A stretch of DNA of 28,051 nt from Chitinivibrionales bacterium (GTDB lineage: Bacteria > Fibrobacterota > Chitinivibrionia > Chitinivibrionales > WJMI01), in NCBI GenBank assembly GCA_014729595.1, contig WJJU01000128.1:1-28051 (forward strand). Direction: 5' to 3'. Each line of letters starts with the position of its first letter. Position 1 is the first letter of the stretch. The notes below the pieces were generated by a model. The model saw only the letters and a program-made list of their open reading frames with translations, was not told where the DNA came from and searched no databases. Both the position numbers and the translations under genes were made by a program. Positions 22,008 to 28,051 of this stretch are shown here, in pieces.

Positions 22008-23954
22008 TCAGTCAAGGCGCCACATTCTTCTCAAAAACCACTCCACGGCCAGTACTCCCAGAAGAAGCGCGAGCATGTACGCGGACTGACGCACGTGAAA
22101 CGTCCGTGTAATCGTGGAAGAGCGTCGCCCCGCAACCAGACGTTCGGTCACGGTTCGCGCAAAGGCGGTATCGCTTAAGTCAAGCGGAGAAGCGATTTGC
22201 TCAAGCAAAACCCGATTCTGGCCCGTGACTCTCAACTCCGCATCGTCGGCGCTTACGCGCAACCGGTCTTGGTGGGAAGACTCGCCGGTGGGGGTGGGTA
22301 CACGGCATTCATAGTGGTAAAGTCCGGCTTTGAGCGGCGGTAAGATAAGCGGAGCGGGGCTTGAGCCCGCCGGGTTCATGCGTTTTTCGGAACGATGAAC
22401 CGTATCCCCGTTTTCTGCTAGAATGACAACCGACAGTGTCGCATCGCTCGTATCTCTCAGCGAAGCCGGAAATACTACCGCAAGCTTGAGTGAATCCGTA
22501 TCATAAACGGGCGATTCGACCGGATAAGCGAAAAAAGAGTGGTTCGAGTTGGTCTCGACCAGCTCAATGACTCGTTCCATTAAAAAATCGGTAAATTTTT
22601 CGGTGGTCTGCTCGCCTTCGACGCCTTGGGGCCAAAAATCCCATCGCCAGGTTCCGCGAGCGGCCAGCACCAGAATTCGGTCGTTCCGATGAACCGCTTC
22701 GAAAAGGAGCGATACCGTTTTCGTGGAAGAGTCGTCGTCGGTAACGGACCCGGTTATGATTTGACGAACTATGCGTAGGGCCTCCGAGTCACAGCTCAGC
22801 AGCGCCGAGGGGGCGGGGAGGGAGGGCGGAAGGTCGTGGGGGGCGGTGGAACCGGGGAAACGGGGACGTAAGGTGTTTACCGATAGTGAATTAACCGTAG
22901 CACAAGGAAGCGTGCCGATAAACATCGCGGCCGCATCGCCGGACTTCCCGCTCCGTCCGGCGAGTTCCCGCTTGGGCCGGCTAAAGAAGAATATCGCGTC
23001 GGCTTTGGAAGGAGTGGCTATTCGCCGAAGGCGCGGATGCCGGTCGACGGCAAGAGCAATAAATCGCTTGTCGAGCGAGGGGGCGTCAGCGCTAAGCGTC
23101 ACATTGATCCGCCGGCGCACCACGGGCTGAACCAAATAGCACGAGCTTTGCAGCGTCGTGTCGGGGAGGCGTGCCGTTATTTCGTAGAGATGTGTTCCTA
23201 CACGATTTGTAGGCAGGGATAGACGGACACTGTCGGCGAAACGGCCGGCTCGCACCGGCACCGTCCGACGGCCTATCGGGCGTCCACGATGACGGATAAC
23301 CAAGTGGACGGCATTATCGATGGACGTAAAGCCGCTCAGGTGGACTGCCGCCGTGGAATTCGAGTCCCGCGGCGTCGGAGGTATCGAACCGGCGGGCTCA
23401 ATCCTGAGGAACGATCGGTGTCGGATTTGTCGAAGCGGTACATAGTGGTATGTGGTTTTTGGGAGCAGGCGAGGTGGTGTCGTGTTGGACCAGTTGCCGT
23501 CGGTAAGAAGTATCACTTCGTCGGCGTCCTCGAGTTTTTTCATCTCGCGCGACGAAGGAAAATGGCTTCGTGGGGCGTCGAATGCAGGGATACTCTCCGT
23601 AGTAAGAGGCCGGAGGGAATCTCCGAACGCCATATAGTTCACCGTCAATTCGGGTGTACCGCCTGACGCTCGCTGCAAAGCGGGGATCAAATGTTTCCAT
23701 GCCGAATCGGCGTTGAACCGCTCCATGCTGCCGGAGACGTCGACAAGTAATCCCAGAACCGACCGCTCGGGCGCAAGACGGCTCAGGCGAAGGGTGGGCT
23801 GCACGAATGCGAGGGCTACGATTGCCAATGCGGCTACACGGAGGGCGCAAAGGGCTATTCGTTGTTTTCGGGCACGTCCTTTTCGAAGGCCGTACGCGAT
23901 AGAGATTACGCCGGCCAGGCCGAGTAGGGATAAAAAGAGGGTGGTTGGGACCAT
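22008..23954 (-). CDS. Membrane-anchored von Willebrand factor A domain protein
   Basis: A 648-residue protein counted from ATG 23954 (the frame stays open to 24008 but gives a charged N-terminus before the membrane segment). Two transmembrane helices lie at about 4-22 and 33-51. After them 'LGLLVDVSGSMERF' provides a MIDAS motif (DVSGS, residues 72-76) and 'VILLTDGNWS' the later metal-site Asp. The middle and C-terminal parts are extracytoplasmic, beta-rich and unrecognised. They include a 'TWRWDFWPQG' segment seen in VWA/glutamine-amidotransferase-like membrane proteins. A last transmembrane helix ('SAYMLALLLGVLAVEWFLRR') is near the C-terminus. It lies downstream of nadB on the same strand. 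Such proteins often accompany MoxR ATPases and BatA-like genes; none is here. Function is unknown. Confidence 0.72.
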   Translation of the reverse strand: MVPTTLFLSLLGLAGVISIAYGLRKGRARKQRIALCALRVAALAIVALAFVQPTLRLSRLAPERSVLGLLVDVSGSMERFNADSAWKHLIPALQRASGGTPELTVNYMAFGDSLRPLTTESIPAFDAPRSHFPSSREMKKLEDADEVILLTDGNWSNTTPPRLLPKTTYHYVPLRQIRHRSFLRIEPAGSIPPTPRDSNSTAAVHLSGFTSIDNAVHLVIRHRGRPIGRRTVPVRAGRFADSVRLSLPTNRVGTHLYEITARLPDTTLQSSCYLVQPVVRRRINVTLSADAPSLDKRFIALAVDRHPRLRRIATPSKADAIFFFSRPKRELAGRSGKSGDAAAMFIGTLPCATVNSLSVNTLRPRFPGSTAPHDLPPSLPAPSALLSCDSEALRIVRQIITGSVTDDDSSTKTVSLLFEAVHRNDRILVLAARGTWRWDFWPQGVEGEQTTEKFTDFLMERVIELVETNSNHSFFAYPVESPVYDTDSLKLAVVFPASLRDTSDATLSVVILAENGDTVHRSEKRMNPAGSSPAPLILPPLKAGLYHYECRVPTPTGESSHQDRLRVSADDAELRVTGQNRVLLEQIASPLDLSDTAFARTVTERLVAGRRSSTITRTFHVRQSAYMLALLLGVLAVEWFLRRMWRLD

Positions 23955-24047
23955 AAGTATCTTTTCGGACCATTTTGTCGAGTTGGACTTTCCGTATTTT
24001 TCCGGCACCGCTCGATTTTACGAGCGACGCCGTTGGTCTATCGCCGC

Positions 24048-25697
24048 TTATGGCCGCCTGTCGCCGGGCTTGCGCGATCTGGACAAGACCGTGTCCCTTT
24101 TCCAGTAGCGGTCATTCTGTTCCGGAAAGTCGGTAGTGAAATGCAAACCGCGACTTTCGTGGCGCTTGAGTGCGGAGAGCACGATAAGTTTGGCGGTCGT
24201 GACCATGTTTCGAAGCTCGAGAATCTTGACGGTGATTTTGGTTCGACGGTAGAAGTCTTCGATCTCTTTATCGAGAAGACGTATTCTTCGCAGCGCTCTA
24301 TTCAGACGAAGCGTCGAGCGCACAATGCCCACGTAGTCCCACATAACCGATCCGATTTCGGCAAAGTTATGCGATATCAGCACCCATTCTTCGTTGTCTA
24401 TTGTACCGCTGTCGTCCCAGGGTGCTATCTCGTCGGCTGGAATCAACTCCGCCGTCGACAGACGGCCGGCGGCATGCTCGGCCGCACGTTTGGCATAGAC
24501 TAGTGCTTCCAACAAAGAATTCGAGGCCAGTCGATTTGCACCGTGGACACCGGTGGAGGCTACTTCGCCGCATGCGTAGAGACAATCAATGTTCGTATTT
24601 CCGTGTGTATTGACGCGGATACCGCCGCATATATAATGTGCCGCGGGAACGACGGGTACCAAGTCACGCGTGAAATCGATGCCGTACTCGCGGCACTTGG
24701 CATAGATGTGCGGAAACGCTTCGCGGGCGGCTTCGGCCGGCTTGTGCCTGACGTCAAGGTAGACGCACGGCTCTCCCGATTGCTTTATTACGGTGTCGAT
24801 CGCTCTGGCTACGACGTCGCGCGGAGCCAATGAGCCCATCTCGTGATACTTCCGCATGAACTCGTTTCCTTTGGAATCCCGCAGTACCGCGCCAAAGCCG
24901 CGGAGCGCTTCGCTGATTAGAAACGAGTCGGCGTTGGGATGATAGAGTGTTGTGGGATGGAATTGAATGAACTCCATATTGGCGATATCGGCACCGGCAC
25001 GATAAGCGCATGCAAGTCCGTCCCCGGTAGCGATGGCGGGGTTTGTGGTATGTGCGTAGACCCGTCCTCCTCCTCCCGAGGCGAGGCATACTATTCGGGC
25101 GCGAAGCGGAAACACTACCCGATGAACGGCGTCGAACACATAAGCACCATGGCAGCGGCTTTTTGGAGAACTTCTTTTCAGGTGGTGGTTGGTGATAAGT
25201 TCGACGGCGCAGTGGTGTTGGAGGAGTGAGATATTGGGATTACGTTTAACATTTTGGAGCAAGGCTTTTTCCACCGCCCGTCCCGTAAGGTCGCGTGCAT
25301 GGACGATTCGGTTTCGGCTGTGGCCGCCTTCGCGACCCAGGTCCAAGTGAGCAAAGGCGTGTGACTTCGGCGCGGTGGTAAATGTCACTCCCATTGCGAG
25401 CAGCTCTTTCACGCGATCCGGGCCTTCTTGTACCAATATTTCCACCGCTTTGCAATTGCAGAGGCCCTTGCCGGTATTCAGGGTGTCTTCAAGGTGCTCG
25501 CGAGGACTGTCGTTTGGATCCAATACACACGCAATGCCGCCTTGGGCATAGTTTGTGTTTGATTCGCTGTCTTCCTTTTTGGTTATGATCGTCACTGAGC
25601 CGTAGCGGGCTGCATGAAGCGCGATTGAGAGTCCCGCGATACCGCTGCCGATTACGAGGAAGTCGGTGCTGTGCTGAATGTCTTTGCGAGTCGCCAC
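24048..25697 (-). CDS. nadB: L-aspartate oxidase
   Basis: NadB oxidises L-aspartate to iminoaspartate using FAD, the first step of NAD synthesis. It has 549 residues, the usual length. The dinucleotide motif is 'FLVIGSGIAGLSIALHAARYG', followed by 'SNTNYAQGGIACVLD', the active-site stretch 'HLDLGREGGHSRNRIVHARD', 'IQFHPTTLY', 'GIRVNTHGNTNIDCLYACGE' and 'GANRLASNSLLEALVYAKRA'. These, with the C-terminal helical domain, distinguish it from fumarate reductase/SdhA by lacking the covalent FAD His context. The start is GTG 25697 with GGAAG about 8 nt upstream. nadA and nadC are not in the window. Confidence 0.95.
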   Translation of the reverse strand: MATRKDIQHSTDFLVIGSGIAGLSIALHAARYGSVTIITKKEDSESNTNYAQGGIACVLDPNDSPREHLEDTLNTGKGLCNCKAVEILVQEGPDRVKELLAMGVTFTTAPKSHAFAHLDLGREGGHSRNRIVHARDLTGRAVEKALLQNVKRNPNISLLQHHCAVELITNHHLKRSSPKSRCHGAYVFDAVHRVVFPLRARIVCLASGGGGRVYAHTTNPAIATGDGLACAYRAGADIANMEFIQFHPTTLYHPNADSFLISEALRGFGAVLRDSKGNEFMRKYHEMGSLAPRDVVARAIDTVIKQSGEPCVYLDVRHKPAEAAREAFPHIYAKCREYGIDFTRDLVPVVPAAHYICGGIRVNTHGNTNIDCLYACGEVASTGVHGANRLASNSLLEALVYAKRAAEHAAGRLSTAELIPADEIAPWDDSGTIDNEEWVLISHNFAEIGSVMWDYVGIVRSTLRLNRALRRIRLLDKEIEDFYRRTKITVKILELRNMVTTAKLIVLSALKRHESRGLHFTTDFPEQNDRYWKRDTVLSRSRKPGDRRP

Positions 25698-25806
25698 GTC
25701 GAAGACTTCCTGCTCCTCTCTAAGCTAATCTTCCGTATTAAATGTAAGAATCAAAATATACATTCCTTTGCGGGAGGAGGGCGCGGACGGGAGAATGGGG
25801 AAGCTA

Positions 25807-25835
25807 TTGACTGAGCACCCGCAGATTAATATAAT
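25807..25835 (+). promoter_or_regulatory. Near-consensus sigma70 promoter
   Basis: TTGACT (25807-25812) and TATAAT (25830-25835) are separated by exactly 17 nt, differing from the consensus by one base. Transcription would start at about 25842, some 60 nt before the GTG of the secreted protein. This supports starting that gene at 25903 and reading it with the TolQ-type genes as an operon. It is the strongest promoter match I noticed in the window. Confidence 0.75.
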
Positions 25836-25902
25836 TTACCCAGAGAAAAGAACTTGCGACCGTGCGATGGAAAAGGTGTCGCCGCCAACAAGGAGCCGGG
25901 TT

Positions 25903-26229
25903 GTGCTGAGACATAAAAAGCGGTTAATACGACGAAGCATTGTTCCCATGGTCTTCGGGGCAATGTTTCTTTTCTACATCCCCACCTCCGCCAACCAGGG
26001 CAAGAGAACGATCGTGTTTGAAGAAGCTCGTATTGAGGGCAAAATTCGGCGGCCGCAGTTGGTATTGATAAAGGCACAGCAGCGGCCCAGTTTTGAGCCC
26101 ATGGTGATTCAGGGAATGGGCAAGGAGATGAATATCGTTGAGTTTGTAAGTGAATCGGTAATCGAAGGCTCTCCGTATCGAGAACCGTTTAGTTTCAGCG
26201 GAACGCAAATCACCAATTATTCGCCCTAA
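25903..26229 (+). CDS. Small exported protein leading the TolQ/R-type operon
   Basis: A 108-residue protein from GTG 25903, chosen because AAGGAG lies 7 nt upstream and because the resulting N-terminus is a clean signal peptide or anchor: basic 'RHKKRLIRR', hydrophobic 'SIVPMVFGAMFLFYIP', then 'TSANQ'. A longer frame back to 25768 would overlap the promoter. The mature part contains 'IVFEEARIEGKIRRPQLVLI', 'KAQQRPSFEPMVIQ' and a Ser/Thr/aromatic tail. I have the impression of similar 'FEE-x-RIEGKIR-P-LVLIKA' proteins beside TolQ-like genes in Fibrobacterota and Myxococcota, but cannot verify it. Likely a periplasmic partner of the motor proteins encoded next. Confidence 0.62.
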   Translation: MLRHKKRLIRRSIVPMVFGAMFLFYIPTSANQGKRTIVFEEARIEGKIRRPQLVLIKAQQRPSFEPMVIQGMGKEMNIVEFVSESVIEGSPYREPFSFSGTQITNYSP

Positions 26230-26406
26230 TCGATGACTAAAAGAGTCTGAGGGCTGTACCTTTCGACCGCGGCTCTCGCCTTGATCCTGGACGGTGCCGG
26301 GGGTAAATGGTACTAAGGCCTGTTCAAGAGCGAGGACGCAAACTATTTTGTGAGATCTGCTCGCTACGAATAAAGCGCATACAAGGTCCAAGGGAGGGTT
26401 GGTTAA

Positions 26407-27174
26407 ATGGATTTCTTGCCCAAGTTTTTTCACTCGTTCAGCACTTCAGAGCCCGGCTGGGTATTCATGTGGGTGTTGCTTGGCGTCGCCGTATTTATGG
26501 TGGCGATCATTATCGAGCGCCTCATCTATCTTATATCACGTTCCGGCTCTCGAACCGAACTTTTCATGAGGGAAATTCTCGGGCATGTCAAAAAAGATGA
26601 TATCCCGGCGGCTCAAGCCATGTGCTCGAAAGCGGGTAACATGGCGCTGGCTCAAGTTATCAAGCCGGGACTCGAAGCCTCCGGGAGAGGGGCCGATTAC
26701 GTCCGCAATACCATCGATGAAGCTACACTTAGAATCATTCCACTTTTAGAGAAGCGAACCAATTATTTGGCAACGATTGGAAACGTTGCGACGCTCCTCG
26801 GGCTAATGGGAACCATTTACGGGCTTATCCTTTCGTTCGCTGCGGTAGGAAGACCCGGTATCGACGCCGCGGAAAAATCAACGCTGCTTGCCCAAGGTAT
26901 TTCGGCGGCCATGTTCACAACGCTTACCGGCTTGCTTGTGGCGATTCCGGCCATTGTGATCTTTTCTCTTTTCAAGTCTAAGACGCAGAAAATCATCGAC
27001 GACATAGATGAGCATTCACTTCGTCTGGTCAATGCGTTGGCCGAAAAGTCATATAAAGTTCGCAAGTTCCACATAAGCGCCGCCCAGCTCAAGGAAGGAA
27101 TAGGGCTTCACGTGACCAACGACAGCATAAAGGTGTTTACCGACAACAAGCTCATAAAGGAAATCGCCGTCTGA
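26407..27174 (+). CDS. TolQ/ExbB/MotA-type channel protein
   Basis: A 255-residue inner-membrane protein with GGGAGGG 8 nt before the ATG. TM1 is at about 18-38 ('WVFMWVLLGVAVFMVAIII'). TM2 carries 'ATIGNVATLLGLMGTIYGLI' (about 122-141) and TM3 'GISAAMFTTLTGLLVAIPA' (about 164-182), with the family's TLLGLxGTxxG and ATTxxGLxxAIP signatures. Proteins of this family conduct ions to power TonB, Tol or gliding machines. At the position of ExbB Glu176 there is Ala167. A cytoplasmic C-terminal tail follows. It lies between the exported protein (177-nt gap) and a second paralog 37 nt downstream. Confidence 0.88.
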   Translation: MDFLPKFFHSFSTSEPGWVFMWVLLGVAVFMVAIIIERLIYLISRSGSRTELFMREILGHVKKDDIPAAQAMCSKAGNMALAQVIKPGLEASGRGADYVRNTIDEATLRIIPLLEKRTNYLATIGNVATLLGLMGTIYGLILSFAAVGRPGIDAAEKSTLLAQGISAAMFTTLTGLLVAIPAIVIFSLFKSKTQKIIDDIDEHSLRLVNALAEKSYKVRKFHISAAQLKEGIGLHVTNDSIKVFTDNKLIKEIAV

Positions 27175-27210
27175 TCCGACTGTGGCTCTTCGTGGTCACC
27201 CCGACACCTT

Positions 27211-28051
27211 ATGAATATCCTCACCGAGATACTCAACGCTTTTACTCCCGGCGCCGGCGGCTTTGTTTTCATGTGGGTTTTGGCCGCCGTGGCCGCGCTG
27301 GCCGCGGTGTTGATTGTCGAGCGATGGATCGATATCGCACGTCGCACCAATGTCGATTCCGAAAAGCTCACAAACAAACTTCGTGACCTCATTCGCGACA
27401 ATAAGTATGATGAGGCTTATCGGATCTGCGTCTCCGCCGGCAAACGGGCGCTTCCTCGCGTTGTCGGCGCCGGAATATATCGGGCTCAGCAGACTCCGGA
27501 ACTTATCAGAAGCGGTATGGAAGAGGAATCGCTTCATGTAATACCCATTTTGGAAAAACGTCTCAACCTTATCTTAATGCTTGGCAACATAGCAACTTTA
27601 CTGGGGCTGATGGGTACCATATTCGGACTGATTTTGTCGTTTGACGCCGTAGCGCAGCCCGATGTCGAAGCGGTCGAGAAAAGCTCCATGTTGGCTTCGG
27701 GTATCTCAACCGCCATGAACACGACGCTTCTGGGGCTTTCGATCAGTATCCCTTGCGTACTCATATTTTCGATTCTGAAATCGCGGGTCGATAATGCGGT
27801 GCAAGAAATCGATCGTTATGCCAAGGCTGTTCTCAAAGTACTTTTGCCCGGCGGATCAGTGCAAAAGGGGTATCGGGTAAGTGGACGGAGGATTCAGGAA
27901 GAGGTCGATACTGAACCGAATATAGCGCCTATGATGAATCTGATGGTCATTCTCATTCCGCTTCTGCTAAGCTCGGCGGAGTTCATCAAGATCGGTGCAA
28001 TTGAACTCAAATTGCCGGAATCCTCGGCCGGCGGCGCTGGGGGGGGGAGTA
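27211..28051 (+). CDS. TolQ/ExbB paralog fused to a TolR/ExbD-like segment (runs off the window)
   Basis: The frame is open from ATG 27211 to the last base, 280 codons. Residues 1-205 form a complete TolQ/ExbB-like protein: TM1 'FVFMWVLAAVAALAAVLIV' (about 18-36), TM2 'LGNIATLLGLMGTIFGLILS' (124-143) and TM3 'SGISTAMNTTLLGLSISIPC' (163-182). Past the usual end, residues 234-270 read 'TEPNIAPMMNLMVILIPLLL' plus 'SSAEFIKIGAIELKLPES', matching an ExbD/TolR N-terminus and transmembrane helix. The proton-carrying Asp of ExbD (D25) aligns with Asn243. A Gly-rich linker encoded by a run of nine G (28039-28047) follows at the edge. The upstream Shine-Dalgarno is weak, so coupling to the previous gene is possible. 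Confidence 0.75.
   Translation, partial: MNILTEILNAFTPGAGGFVFMWVLAAVAALAAVLIVERWIDIARRTNVDSEKLTNKLRDLIRDNKYDEAYRICVSAGKRALPRVVGAGIYRAQQTPELIRSGMEEESLHVIPILEKRLNLILMLGNIATLLGLMGTIFGLILSFDAVAQPDVEAVEKSSMLASGISTAMNTTLLGLSISIPCVLIFSILKSRVDNAVQEIDRYAKAVLKVLLPGGSVQKGYRVSGRRIQEEVDTEPNIAPMMNLMVILIPLLLSSAEFIKIGAIELKLPESSAGGAGGGS

Noticed and set aside
1..28051. CRISPR arrays, rRNA and tRNA genes
   Set aside because: I looked for regularly spaced repeats, T-loop/anticodon patterns and rRNA-like stretches on both strands and found none I could support by eye.

Overview
The window reads as chromosomal DNA from a Gram-negative bacterium of moderate to high GC. A DUF3078-type beta-barrel gene, TolQ/ExbB-type motor genes, KNH-like Ig repeats and Roadblock/PATAN signalling genes together suggest the FCB superphylum, perhaps Fibrobacterota/Chitinivibrionia. 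This placement is inference from family content only; there is no rRNA gene to anchor it. I found no tRNA, rRNA or CRISPR.

Layout. (1) 1-661: 3' end of a gene for an extracellular protein with two tandem KNH-like Ig domains. (2) 842-5295, minus strand: a tryptophan block, trpE-trpG-trpC-trpF, with a DUF3078 outer-membrane-type gene upstream. It meets gene 1 at a shared hairpin. (3) 5566-8232, minus: valS. (4) 8233-8988: a 756-bp non-coding divergent region with a palindrome/TATAAT element. (5) 8989-12402, plus: a four-gene signalling cassette. It encodes a receiver-like/PATAN/degenerate-GTPase fusion, a Roadblock protein with a C-terminal HxxxC...CxxC metal-site motif, and two small Roadblock proteins. 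(6) 12699-17369, minus: a STAS protein, then (in transcription order) glgP followed by an FGGY sugar kinase. (7) 17370-18843: mostly non-coding, but it holds a 59-residue gene with a strong ribosome binding site. (8) 18844-20217, plus: a rimI-like acetyltransferase and a zinc-ribbon/TPR-like protein. (9) 20363-21975: an IS1380-type insertion sequence in the convergent gap. (10) 22008-25697, minus: nadB followed by a membrane VWA protein. (11) 25807 to the end, plus: a near-consensus sigma70 promoter driving a small secreted protein, a TolQ/ExbB paralog and an open-ended TolQ-TolR fusion.

How the genes fit together. trpEGCF covers chorismate to anthranilate (E, G) and the PRAI and IGPS steps (F, C); trpD, trpA and trpB must lie elsewhere. 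glgP and the FGGY kinase look co-transcribed and feed sugar phosphates to metabolism. The best candidate for an undescribed system is the 8989-12402 cassette. It resembles an MglA/MglB (Ras-like GTPase/Roadblock) polarity or switch module, but its only GTPase-like domain has lost the P-loop. The second is the terminal motor operon, whose TolQ and TolR parts are fused and appear to lack the acidic residues usual for proton coupling.
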